This document shows, piece after piece, positions 16,589 to 25,243 of a DNA stretch of 64,000 bases. The DNA lies in contig CAXXWA010000029.1 of NCBI GenBank assembly GCA_963662815.2, forward strand, positions 372,001 through 436,000. Reading direction: 5' to 3'. The DNA is from JAPPHA01 sp963662815 (GTDB lineage Bacteria > Pseudomonadota > Alphaproteobacteria > Rhodobacterales > Rhodobacteraceae). Made by a program: the position numbers and the translations under genes. Below the pieces are notes generated by a model. The model did no database searches and was not told where the DNA came from. It saw only the letters and a list, made by a program, of their open reading frames with translations. The first letter of the stretch is position 1. Each line of letters starts with the position of its first letter.

Positions 16589-17327
16589 CTTGCTCTCCTC
16601 CGCTCGAGAATTGTTGCAAGGTCGGTACCCGGCCAGCCGCAGACACCAAGGGAGGCCCGGGAGGGGGCGAAAGAATTTCTTCCCGGCGGCTGTGCTCGAC
16701 GAGAAAGAAGGTCGGGGCCTGCCTGGCAACCGACATATCACGCACCACCTGGCAAACCGCCAGCCGTTCTGCCGTGCACGGGGCCAGCGGGATGACCCGC
16801 CTTATGTGTTTCCTGGCATGCCGGACCCGCAGCGTGGCCGCCTCGGCATCAACATCGTCGTCGTCGAGACGCAAGGCTTCGCTGATCCGCAGCCCGGTCA
16901 ATGCAAGCAGGCCGAAGAGCGTGGCATAGGTCGTCCCTCGCAGGCCGCGGCCCGTCGGCGAATGCAGCCGTGCCGCCGCCTCGACGAGATCCGTGGTCTC
17001 CTCATCAGTATAGATGTACGGCCGGGGCTGGCTCCTGACCGCGGGGATCAGACCTTTCGTCGGAACTTCAGCTTCCGGATCCGGCATCTGCAACCTGATG
17101 GCGAAGGTGCGCGCATGGCTGAGCCTGTACGACCATGATTTCCGGCTCACTGAACCGTACTGCTCCATCCGGAGCAGGAACGATCCCGCGGTGACATGCC
17201 GTGCTCCCTGATCCGCGGCGAAGGCGACAAATGTCCGCAAGGCTTGGACTGCGGAGGCCGAAAGACCGTTTCCGAGCGCCTCCCTCCGGGCAGGACAATG
17301 TTCTGCGCGTTCGCTGATCGTTGTCAT
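16589..17327 (-). pseudogene. Tyrosine recombinase/integrase, C-terminally truncated
   Basis: Phage-type or ICE-type integrase. The ATG at 17327 follows AGGGAGGGAG. Residues 1-100 are the core-binding domain (SASAVQALRTFVAFAADQGA), then YTDEETTDLVEAA and LALTGLRISEALRLDDDDVD with the first catalytic arginine, then a lysine-containing strand RHARKHIRRVIPL. The frame runs on into unrelated sequence over the IS21 relic, and the HxxR, H/W and nucleophilic tyrosine boxes are absent, so it cannot recombine. Homology ends near 16690. It abuts the truncated DUF3800 gene at its 5' side, a sign that the element inserted there. Confidence 0.75.
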
Positions 17328-17653
17328 TTGCTCCCTCCCTTCACCGGCCAGGGGCACGCAAGATCGGGCAGGAATTCCACCGTCCGCTCCGGGTTGTTCA
17401 GCCATGAGAAATCGCCGCGACCCGCGCGAATTTCGTATGAGTGCAATGGATAAGCGATTCCCCACGCGTTACAGAACTCTCGGTGGGCATCCCAAACCCG
17501 GGCTAAATTTTCCCTGTCGACTAAAACACCGCCCAAGCCGAAGCAGTCCACAACACCATCATGCCGTTCCTCGGCCGTAACGTGATCTGGCTGACGACTC
17601 CCTGTATCATCGACAAACAAATGGACTTCTTGGCCTTTGCGGGTTGCGTTCAT
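17324..17653 (-). pseudogene. DUF3800 protein, 3' truncated
   Basis: N-terminal ~100 residues of a DUF3800 protein: VHLFVDDTGSRQPDHV, then DCFGLGGVLVDRENLARV, and FCNAWGIAYPLHSYEIR. DUF3800 is an RNase-H-like domain common in defence islands and phages. The DDTG box carries the first acidic residues of the presumed active site; the rest of the domain is missing. After FLPDL the sequence changes to ACPWPVKGGSK and stops at the TGA whose bases overlap the integrase ATG, so insertion of the integrase-bearing element is the probable cause. Confidence 0.7.
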
Positions 17654-18765
17654 GTCCCTTTTCGGCCCTTCATCATCAGGCGGGCAATGACGCAACCGTG
17701 CGTTGCAGCGACGACGCGTGCATTGTCAACTCTTGAAGCCCCATTTTGAACAGGCGTCGTGGACACCGCGCAATTTCTCAATCCGGAATTGCTCCTCTTC
17801 CTCGTGTCATCTCGAGGAAGCAGAACAGGCCTGCAAGACCTCCTTCGGTCGCAGCCGCTTCTTCGAGCGGCTGTCCGAAGAACAGGTGCAGACCGTGTCG
17901 CCGGATCAGGTAGATATGCGGTTCGATTGCGCGCCCGGGGATCTCGGTTTCGCAGACTGGCCGGCATGACTGTGCCCATCACGACAAGGGCCGGTGTCGT
18001 GATGCCGGAGGTTCTTGTCGGCTGCATCCGCCTGTCGCACCTAACCTATGCGGAGGCGGTACCGGACCAGACGCTGCGGAGCCAAGCGGGGCGCAACTGC
18101 GCATGTTCGAGGCCTGGGGCGGCGTGACACGCCGTTCGACGATCGACTTTCTGAAAGCCAAGGTCTCCGGGAACCGGCACGGAGAACTGGTCATCACGGA
18201 GACCGGGAATTCGCCTGCCATTGCGGGGTGGCCGTGGTGCCGGCAGGACGAAATTGGTCAAAGGACAAACCATTCGGCATTCGCGGATAGGTGCCGCCGT
18301 GAAGGCCGCTGCTGCAATCTGGACATCCCGCCGCCCGGCCCGCTCCCTGCACCGAAGTGCAAAAAACGGGGTTCCGAGCGATCGGTCGGAATCCGGGTTG
18401 CCCGGATGAGTTTGTGGACGGCAGAACAAACTCGGATCGGACGACTTCAGAGTTGGAGAGTGAACGACATCTTGATCGAGTCAATGACAGGTTCCGACGA
18501 TTGGTGCAGGAGCAAAACCAACACCGTCGTTCAGTTTCGAAGGGGAACAAGGTCTTTCGGAAGTCTGCAAGCTGCGCGAGACCTGGTCACGGCTCCGATA
18601 AGGCGATGTACTCCCCGCATTCGCCGGTTTTCCGGCAACGGAAATTCGAATTCTATCGGGTTCGCTTGCACAATCAGAACTATGCGCTAGACTTTGAACT
18701 ACACGAAAGAAATCACGGGGCTAAAACTGCCTCGACAACTAAATTGCCTGCAGGGAGCCAATTCA
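17654..18765. other. Gene-poor stretch before the polyamine operon
   Basis: About 1.1 kb without an intact gene. One plus-strand segment near 18100-18230 (FEAWGGVTRRSTIDFLKAKV then GELVITETGNS) has coding character and may be a relic, but I cannot name it. The last 100 nt hold the probable promoter of the following transporter operon. Confidence 0.45.
18666..18693 (+). promoter_or_regulatory. Putative promoter of the first polyamine-type operon
   Basis: TTGCAC at 18666-18671, a 16-nt spacer and TAGACT at 18688-18693. It would give a leader of about 65 nt before the ATG at 18766. The match is fair, not strong. Confidence 0.35.
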
Positions 18766-19794
18766 ATGATGACAAGACGTTCCAAGTCCCTTGCCGTGGC
18801 GATAACGCTCGCGGCGCTACCAGCATCCGTCCAGGCCGAGACACTCGTCGTCTCCTGGTGGGGCTTCAATGGCGACAAGCTGAACGAGTATATCGTCGAG
18901 CCGTTCCAGGAACAGTGCGGCTGCGAAATCATCTTCGAGACCGGCAACAGCGCCGACCGGATCAGCAAGATCGAGATCCGGGGCGGCAAGGGGGTCGATC
19001 TGATCTACCTGCCCGACAGCTTTGCTCAACTCGGGATCGACAAGGGACTGTTTCAGACAGTCGACCGTTCGAAACTGCCAAATCTCGACGGCGTCTACGA
19101 GATGGCCGAAGCGCCGATGGGCGACTATGGCCCAGCCTATACGCTCGGCCGGGTCGGCATTGTCTACGACGCCTCACAGGTCAGCGAGCCCATTACCTCG
19201 TGGGCCGATCTTTGGCGCGAGGACCTGGCCGGCAAGATTTCCCTTCCCGGCATCACCACGACAGCCGGGCCGATGGTCGTCGTGCTGGCCGGCGACAAGG
19301 CCGGGGTGAACGCCTATGAAGATCCCGACACTGCCTTCGCCGAAATCGAAAGGCTGAAACCCAACGTCTTGAAGAACTACAACACCGGGTCGGAGATGAT
19401 CAACCTGTTCTCGACCGGCGAGATCAGCGTGAGCCTCGCACAGGACTTCGCGCTCGGCCGCCTGCAGGAGGCCGTGCCGACCGTCGTCTGGGCGGAGCTG
19501 GAGGATGGCGACATCGCCACGATGAACACGATCAACATCCCTACCGGCGCCGTGAACGTCGAGCGAGCGCATGAGTTCATCAACTTCGTCCTCGACCCCG
19601 GGCTGCAGAAGACACTGGGCGAGAATGGCGTCGACGCGCCGGTCCACCCCTCGGTCAAGCTGACGCCTGCAGCGGCGAAGCTCTGGACCTACGGGGCCGA
19701 GATGGTCAACGGGCTCAAGCGCATGGACAACGCCAAGATGAACGCCGCCAAGCCCGAGTGGATCGAGCGTTGGAACGAGGTCTTCGGCAACTGA
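18766..19794 (+). CDS. Polyamine-type ABC transporter substrate-binding protein
   Basis: Periplasmic binding protein of the PotD/spermidine-putrescine superfamily, 342 aa, with signal peptide SKSLAVAITLAALPASVQA and mature start ETLVVSWWGFNGDKLNEY. The conserved KISLPGITTTAGPMVVVLAG and EISVSLAQDFALG stretches and the C-terminal WIERWNEVFGN are typical. Two adjacent ATGs occur; 18766 has AGGGAG 8 nt upstream. It leads a four-gene transport operon whose codon choice looks more extreme in GC than the relics on its left. The ligand could be a polyamine, opine or modified amino acid. Confidence 0.88.
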   Translation: MMTRRSKSLAVAITLAALPASVQAETLVVSWWGFNGDKLNEYIVEPFQEQCGCEIIFETGNSADRISKIEIRGGKGVDLIYLPDSFAQLGIDKGLFQTVDRSKLPNLDGVYEMAEAPMGDYGPAYTLGRVGIVYDASQVSEPITSWADLWREDLAGKISLPGITTTAGPMVVVLAGDKAGVNAYEDPDTAFAEIERLKPNVLKNYNTGSEMINLFSTGEISVSLAQDFALGRLQEAVPTVVWAELEDGDIATMNTINIPTGAVNVERAHEFINFVLDPGLQKTLGENGVDAPVHPSVKLTPAAAKLWTYGAEMVNGLKRMDNAKMNAAKPEWIERWNEVFGN

Positions 19795-19858
19795 GCCATT
19801 CCGGGGGCACCCCGCCCCGCCCCCGCAGGCGTCCGGAACGCGAGTCATTTTTCGCGAA

Positions 19859-20674
19859 ATGAAGGGATGGGCGATGGCGGCGCCGGCGACGGCGCTGGTC
19901 GTCCTGTGCCTTGTTCTGCCGGTGTCGGCCACCATCGCCGTGACCTTCTATGCGGGCGGCGGACCGTTCGACCTTTACGGCGCATTTCTGGCAAGCGGGT
20001 TCCGCCGTGCCGTCCTGTGGCGGACGCTGGAGATCTCGCTGATCACGACGGCCCTGTCACTGGTGATCGGATTCTTCACGGCCTATACCATCAGCCGCAC
20101 CCCGCCTCGCTGGCGCTGGATCCTGATCATCCTTGCAGTCTTCCCGCTGCTGACGGGCGTGGTGATCCGGTCCTTCGCCTGGCTCATCATCCTGGGAAGC
20201 AACGGGATCCTGAACGACTTCCTGGTCTGGATCGGAATCGAAGGCGCGCCCTTCACGATGGTCTTCACCAAGGGTTCGGTCATCGTCGCAATGGTCTACC
20301 TGTTCGTCCCTCTGATGATCCTGACCATCGTGGGCGTGCTGGAGAACATTCCCGACGACGTGATCGAGGCCGCGCAATCCCTTGGCGCCACCCCGGCCCA
20401 GACCTTCCGGCAGGTGATCTTTCCGCTCGCAGTACCCGGCCTGATCGTCGGCGCCGTCCTGGTGTTCACAGGGTCGTTCAACTCGTATGCAACGCCGCAG
20501 CTTCTGGGCGGCGACCAGCAGATGATGATGGGCACGTTCTTGTATCAACGTGCGATGGTCGCCTTCGACTGGGATGGCGCGACGACGGTCTCGGCGATCA
20601 TGGTCGCAGTGACGCTGGCCGTGGTGATCGGCATGACCAGGATTGCCAAACGCCTGAATCCAATGGCCACATGA
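19859..20674 (+). CDS. Polyamine-type ABC transporter permease (PotB-like)
   Basis: Inner-membrane permease, 271 aa, with six hydrophobic segments and the EAA loop VIEAAQSLGATPAQTFRQVI (about residues 168-187) that docks on the ATPase. The ATG at 19859 is 64 nt after the binding-protein stop; an ATG five codons later (MAAPATALVV) is an alternative. The stop overlaps the next gene by 4 nt. Confidence 0.9.
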   Translation: MKGWAMAAPATALVVLCLVLPVSATIAVTFYAGGGPFDLYGAFLASGFRRAVLWRTLEISLITTALSLVIGFFTAYTISRTPPRWRWILIILAVFPLLTGVVIRSFAWLIILGSNGILNDFLVWIGIEGAPFTMVFTKGSVIVAMVYLFVPLMILTIVGVLENIPDDVIEAAQSLGATPAQTFRQVIFPLAVPGLIVGAVLVFTGSFNSYATPQLLGGDQQMMMGTFLYQRAMVAFDWDGATTVSAIMVAVTLAVVIGMTRIAKRLNPMAT

Positions 20675-21459
20675 CGAGGCGCCTTCATCCTGCGCTGATC
20701 GCATTCACGGTCCTCGTCTATTTCTTCCTGATGTGGCCGTTGGTCATCGTGATCGGCGCCGCTCTGTCAAATACCGGCTATCTGACCTTCCCGCCGCAAG
20801 GGCTGACGCTGCACTGGTTCGAGCGCATTTTCGAGATGTCGGCCTTCCGCCGAACCATGGTGACGAGCTTTCAGGTCGCGGCTGTTTCCACCACCTGCGC
20901 ACTCATGATCGGAATTCCGGCGGCCTATGCGCTGAACCGTTACCGGGTGCAGTTGCCGGGCTGGCTGTCGACGCTGTTTGTCCTGCCAGTGCTGATCCCC
21001 GAGATCGTGCTGGGTTTTTCGCTGTTGCGCTCGATCCAGGTCGGCGCGGGACTGCCGGTGGTCTCGACGCTGATCATCGGCCATACGCTTCTCGTCCTGC
21101 CGTATGCGGTGCGGGTGATCTCGGCCTCTCTTGCCTCATTCGACTTTTCCATTGAAGAAGCGGCCGTCAGCCTCGGCAGCCCTCCGGTCAAGACATTCTT
21201 CACCATCGTCCTGCCCAATGTGAAAGCGGGAGTCATTGCGGCCATCTTCCTGGCGCTTATCACATCGATCAACGACGTGTCGGTATCGCTGTTCCTGACC
21301 GGACCGGGCATTTCCACTCTGCCGATCCAGATCCTTGCCCATGTTGAACAGTTCTTTGACCCCGTGATCGCCTCGGTCTCGGTGATGCTGATGGTGCTGA
21401 CCGTCATCGTCATGGCGGTGGTCGAGCGCACTCTCGGCCTGACGTTCCTCACCAAATGA
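20671..21459 (+). CDS. Polyamine-type ABC transporter permease (PotC-like)
   Basis: Second permease, 262 aa, starting MTRRLHPALIAFTVLVYFFL at an ATG that overlaps the upstream stop (ATGA). A longer open frame upstream of this ATG is only the shadow of the first permease. The EAA loop reads SIEEAAVSLGSPPVKTFF (about residues 155-172). The stop again overlaps the following ATG, so ATPase and both permeases are translationally coupled. Confidence 0.9.
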   Translation: MTRRLHPALIAFTVLVYFFLMWPLVIVIGAALSNTGYLTFPPQGLTLHWFERIFEMSAFRRTMVTSFQVAAVSTTCALMIGIPAAYALNRYRVQLPGWLSTLFVLPVLIPEIVLGFSLLRSIQVGAGLPVVSTLIIGHTLLVLPYAVRVISASLASFDFSIEEAAVSLGSPPVKTFFTIVLPNVKAGVIAAIFLALITSINDVSVSLFLTGPGISTLPIQILAHVEQFFDPVIASVSVMLMVLTVIVMAVVERTLGLTFLTK

Positions 21460-22520
21460 CCAGGCCGCTGACTCTTCGAAACCTCACCGCGCACTATGGC
21501 GCCACCAAGGTGCTCGACGACCTGTCGCTGGACGTTGGCGCGGGAGAACTGGTGACACTATTGGGAGCCTCGGGTTGCGGCAAGACCACGACCCTTCGCC
21601 TCGTGGCGGGATTCCTGCAGCCCACCGCAGGCACGATCCACCTGGGCGAGACCGACCTGACCCGCGTGCTGGCGCACAAGCGCAACATTGGCCTGGTGTT
21701 TCAGAACTACGCGCTGTTCCCGCATCTGACCGTGCGCGACAACGTGGCATTCGGGCTGAAACAGCGCGGGCTGGGCGCGGTTGAGCGGGGGCGCAAGGCG
21801 GACGAGATGCTGGACCGCGTTGGCCTGTCTGCCCTGGCCAAGCGACTGCCGAGCGCGTTGTCGGGCGGTCAGCGGCAGCGGGTCGCCCTGGCGCGCGCCT
21901 TGGTGATTGAGCCGGCGCTTCTGATGTTCGACGAGCCGTTGTCGAACCTCGACGCCAGGCTGCGCGTCGAGATGCGGGTCGAAATCCGCGAATTGCAGCG
22001 CGCCAACCGGACGACGGCGATCTTCGTCACCCACGACCAGGAGGAGGCGTTCTCGATCTCCGATCGCGTGGCGATCATGGAGGCCGGCCGCATCCGCCAG
22101 TTCGACCGCCCGGAGACGCTATACAGCCGTCCCGCCAACGCCTTCGTCGCCCGTTTCGTGGGGTTCGAGAACCTGATCCCCCTGAACGTCACGGCCCGTG
22201 ATGCCGGCCGTATCACCGCCGAAGGCGAGGGCGGCATCGACATGACGCTGTCCGAGGACGACTTTGGCCCGATCCCCGACCAATTCATCCTGGCCACGCG
22301 CCCCGACGGGCTGCGGGTATCGAACGGCGATCACGGCATCCCGGCCCGCCTGGGCCTGCGCACCTACGTGGGCCGTGCGTATCACTACCAGACAGAAACG
22401 CCCGCCGGCCACCTCGTCACTTCCGGCCCGCTTGGCCAGCCCAAGGCCGCTGGCGAGACCGTGCGCCTGGTTCCCGAGCCCGAGCAATGCAGCATTCTCG
22501 CCCTCGAGGCGGCCACATGA
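21456..22520 (+). CDS. Polyamine-type ABC transporter ATPase (PotA-like)
   Basis: ATPase subunit, 354 aa: Walker A GASGCGKTT (about residues 35-43), signature LSGGQRQRVALARAL, Walker B LLMFDEPLSNLDAR, H-loop FVTHDQEEAF, then a TOBE-type C-terminal domain from about residue 250. Fourth gene of the operon. Its stop overlaps by 4 nt an ATG that once opened an amidohydrolase gene, so the cargo was probably processed by that enzyme. Confidence 0.92.
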   Translation: MTRPLTLRNLTAHYGATKVLDDLSLDVGAGELVTLLGASGCGKTTTLRLVAGFLQPTAGTIHLGETDLTRVLAHKRNIGLVFQNYALFPHLTVRDNVAFGLKQRGLGAVERGRKADEMLDRVGLSALAKRLPSALSGGQRQRVALARALVIEPALLMFDEPLSNLDARLRVEMRVEIRELQRANRTTAIFVTHDQEEAFSISDRVAIMEAGRIRQFDRPETLYSRPANAFVARFVGFENLIPLNVTARDAGRITAEGEGGIDMTLSEDDFGPIPDQFILATRPDGLRVSNGDHGIPARLGLRTYVGRAYHYQTETPAGHLVTSGPLGQPKAAGETVRLVPEPEQCSILALEAAT

Positions 22521-22870
22521 CGGACCTGACGATCCGCAATGCCACGCTTCCGCCCTGCTCCCCCGGCATGCCAGTCCACCGCGCTGCACGACGGGTGCTG
22601 TGGGCGGGTTCGATGACTTCACAATTTCCGGCATGGTCAACCCGTGCGCCCTTGTGCCCATGACCCTGTTCCACGGTCCTGGCGAGGACATGAACGACCG
22701 CCTGTTCCGCAACCTCCTGCCAATGGAGCGGAAATTCGTCACGCCCGAGATGATGTGCACAGGCAAAGCGTCGGCCGCTGAGGAATCGATTCATGCTGGT
22801 GTTGCCACGTTCGCCTACTTGAATAACTCGAGACCGAATTGGGCCCGGTCCTCGACACCTCAAACCAACA
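22517..22870 (+). pseudogene. Amidohydrolase (MtaD/SAH-deaminase-like) relic
   Basis: Remnant of a metal-dependent deaminase or chlorohydrolase. The frame from ATG 22517 begins MTDLTIRNATLP as amidohydrolases do, then diverges and stops at 22663. A second frame continues GFDDFTISGMVNPCALVPMT, LFHGPGEDMNDRLFRNLLPM and ERKFVTPEMM, then SIHAGVATFA, close to the family N-terminal third. Where the family has the metal-binding HxH (NAHTHLPMTLF) this copy has NPCALVPMTLF, so both histidines are lost. The remaining ~300 residues are absent. It sat in the operon between ATPase and peptidase. Confidence 0.6.
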
Positions 22871-22888
22871 CCGGAAGGAAAGCACACC

Positions 22889-24286
22889 ATGAGTGACGCA
22901 ACATCCCACCTTGACGCCGCGCTCGCCGCGGCTTCCGCTGGCGTCGACGCCGGCCTTGCCCGGCTGCTGGAACTGGTCGCGATCCCCTCGATCTCGGCCG
23001 AGACCGCCCATGCGCCCGACGTGCGGCGTGCGGCGGAATGGCTGGCGGCGGATCTGTCGTCGATGGGCTTCGACGCCTCGGTCCGCAGCACCCACGGCCA
23101 CCCGATGGTCTTGGGACACGACACCAGCGCGCCTGACGATGCCCCTCATGTTCTGTTCTACGGCCACTACGACGTGCAGCCCGCCGACCCGCTGGACATG
23201 TGGGTCGCCGACCCCTTCGCGCCCGCGCTCGTGAAGCAGCCGGATGGCGAGACCTGGATCACCGGGCGCGGCGCCTCCGACGACAAGGGCGCCTTCATGA
23301 CTTTCATAGAAGCGTGCAGGGCCTGGAAGGCGACAACCGGCGCGCTACCGTGCCGGGTGACCGTGCTGCTGGAAGGCGAGGAGGAGATCGCCAGCCCCTC
23401 GCTGGGTCCCTTCATGGAAGCGACTGCCGACGAGTTGCGCGCCGATGTGGCCGTGGTCTGCGACACCGACATGTGGGACCACGACACGCCGGCGATCACC
23501 ACGATGATGCGCGGAGTGACGGCAGAGGAGTTCACGATCACCGCAGCCAACCGAGACCTGCACGCCGGCATTTTCGGCGGCGCCGCGCGCAATGCCCTGC
23601 AGGTCATGGCGGATGTGCTGGCAAGCTGTCGCGCCCCTGACGGCTCGGTCGCTGTCGCGGGCTTCTACGACGACGTGCGCGAGCTGCCCGAAGACGTCCG
23701 CGCCAGCTGGACCGCGCTACCGTTCGACGACGCGGGATTCCTGGACGGCGTTGGCCTGTCGGTCCCTGCAGGCGAGACGAACCGCTCGGTGCTTGAACAG
23801 TGCTGGTCCCGACCGTGTTTCGAGGTGCACGGCTTCTGGGGCGGCTACAGCGGCGAGGGATTCAAGTCGGTGATCCCCGGCAGGGCCCACGCCAAGGTCA
23901 GTTGTCGCCTCGTTCCCGACCAGGACCCCGAAACCGTCCGCGAGGCCCTGCGGGATCACGTCCGCGCCCAACTGCCGCCAGACTGCAGCGTGGAGTTCAC
24001 CGCTCTAGGCCGCGCCTCCCCCGTCGCGATGCCAGTGGACAGCCCGATGCTGCACAAGGCGTTGGAAGCGCTTCGGGACGAATGGGGCAAGGCGGCGATT
24101 GCCGGCACCGGCGGCTCGATCCCGATCCTGGCGGAGTTCCGCAACCGGCTCGGGCTCGATCCCCTGCTGGTGGGCTTCGCGCGCTTCGACAACCGGGTTC
24201 ATGCACCGAACGAGAAATACGATCTGTCGAGCTATGTGCACGGAACGCGGTCCTGGGTGCGGATCCTTGATCGCTTTGCCCGGTAA
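22889..24286 (+). CDS. M20-family metallopeptidase (dipeptidase-like)
   Basis: Zinc-dependent peptidase or deacylase, 465 aa, full length. Metal ligands can be read in order: VLFYGHYDVQPADP (His, with the following Asp), GRGASDDKGAFMTFI (bridging Asp), EGEEEIASPSLGPF (general base and ligand Glu), VCDTDMWD (Asp) and FDNRVHAPNEKYDL (last His). ATG at 22889 with GGAAGGA 8 nt upstream. As last gene of the transporter operon it probably hydrolyses the imported compound, a dipeptide or N-acyl amino acid; the true substrate is unknown. Confidence 0.9.
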   Translation: MSDATSHLDAALAAASAGVDAGLARLLELVAIPSISAETAHAPDVRRAAEWLAADLSSMGFDASVRSTHGHPMVLGHDTSAPDDAPHVLFYGHYDVQPADPLDMWVADPFAPALVKQPDGETWITGRGASDDKGAFMTFIEACRAWKATTGALPCRVTVLLEGEEEIASPSLGPFMEATADELRADVAVVCDTDMWDHDTPAITTMMRGVTAEEFTITAANRDLHAGIFGGAARNALQVMADVLASCRAPDGSVAVAGFYDDVRELPEDVRASWTALPFDDAGFLDGVGLSVPAGETNRSVLEQCWSRPCFEVHGFWGGYSGEGFKSVIPGRAHAKVSCRLVPDQDPETVREALRDHVRAQLPPDCSVEFTALGRASPVAMPVDSPMLHKALEALRDEWGKAAIAGTGGSIPILAEFRNRLGLDPLLVGFARFDNRVHAPNEKYDLSSYVHGTRSWVRILDRFAR

Positions 24287-24519
24287 CGGACGGTCCAACA
24301 ACTTGCTGAAGCCTGACGAAACCGTCATTCATCCGGCGGAACCGGGCTCGTCTCCGGCAACTTCGCACTGGCGCTGCGACTTAAGGTATCGGCATTTTCG
24401 AGTTCCTGCCTGGTGAGACGGAAGCCAAGACAGTGTCCTGCGCTTTGACTTATTGAAGAATGCGGTCCACAAGACTCCCAGACACACTGAATTGCCGACC
24501 CGGTCACGGGCGGCGGACC

Positions 24520-24545
24520 CTATGGCCACCATCCGGTGGCCATAG
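24520..24545. repeat. Perfect 11-bp inverted repeat
   Basis: CTATGGCCACC, loop ATCC, GGTGGCCATAG. It lies 17 nt before the DUF3800 relic and 234 nt after the peptidase. There is no T-run directly behind it on either strand, so it is a weak terminator candidate or an element end. Confidence 0.6.
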
Positions 24546-24562
24546 CCATCTTTGAGCCCAAG

Positions 24563-24709
24563 ATGAAAGTCTGCTTCACTGACGAGGCCGGGGATCTCGG
24601 AAAACTGCACAATCCGCCACAGCCAAACGATCAGCCCGTCCTGGTCATTGGCGGCCTGACGATCGGCGCCTTGGGCCACTGCAGAGGTTTCCTGATGTTT
24701 CGTCCGTAG
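24563..24709 (+). pseudogene. DUF3800 N-terminal relic
   Basis: Open frame of 48 residues starting MKVCFTDEAGDLGKL, then PPQPNDQPVLVIGGLTI. This is the beginning of a second, different DUF3800 subfamily (FTDEAGD carries the acidic box; VIGG is the conserved strand). After about residue 34 the sequence becomes unrelated and stops at 24709. It is one of two DUF3800 relics in the window. Confidence 0.6.
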
Positions 24710-25243
24710 GTTTGCCTGACGGACCCGCCCCAAACTCGTGCGACGCTCGCGGTTGCCGGACCGATACGCAAGGATTGCTGGCCATGTGCAGCGGGCCAGA
24801 GTCCCATGGGACGGAAACTCCCAGCCATCACTTCCATCGCGATCCGTGCCAGCAAGCCTTCTCCGCCGGATGAGCGGCACGTGGCGTCGGCACGCGCATC
24901 TCTTCGAGCATGTCGCGCATCTCCTGCAAGGTGACGTACGGACGCTCCGCCCGCATCGCGACCGCCAGCATCGGCAGGCAGTAGTCCTTCTGCTGCAGGG
25001 TCGCCCGTCCCGGGACGGCCTCCGGCAACAGCCACTCCGCAACGCGGGTCCTGGCTGCGCGCACCAGGTGCTGCAGCTTCCGGCGCCGGAACCCCCGAAG
25101 GCGAGAGTTCACAACCGCAGGCACGTACTGCCAAGGCATGTCGGGGCGCGGCCTGCGCTCGTCAGTCGCCCAGTCGCCCGCGATCGGCGGCAAAGCGTCG
25201 CGCGACCTCCGAAAAACAGTCCGGAGCCGGCCGGTGCCGCGTC
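24710..25243. other. Stretch without a recognised gene
   Basis: About 530 nt between the DUF3800 relic and the flavoprotein stop codon. On the minus strand a coding-like segment near 24870-25090 reads VAMRAERPYVTLQEMRDMLE and EMRVPTPR, which recalls the C-terminal part of some site-specific recombinases, but the match is too short to call. Confidence 0.4.

Noticed and set aside
19867..20670. Extended upstream reading of the second permease.
   Set aside because: The extension lies in another frame of the first permease and lacks hydrophobic segments; the ATG at 20671 overlaps the stop as expected.
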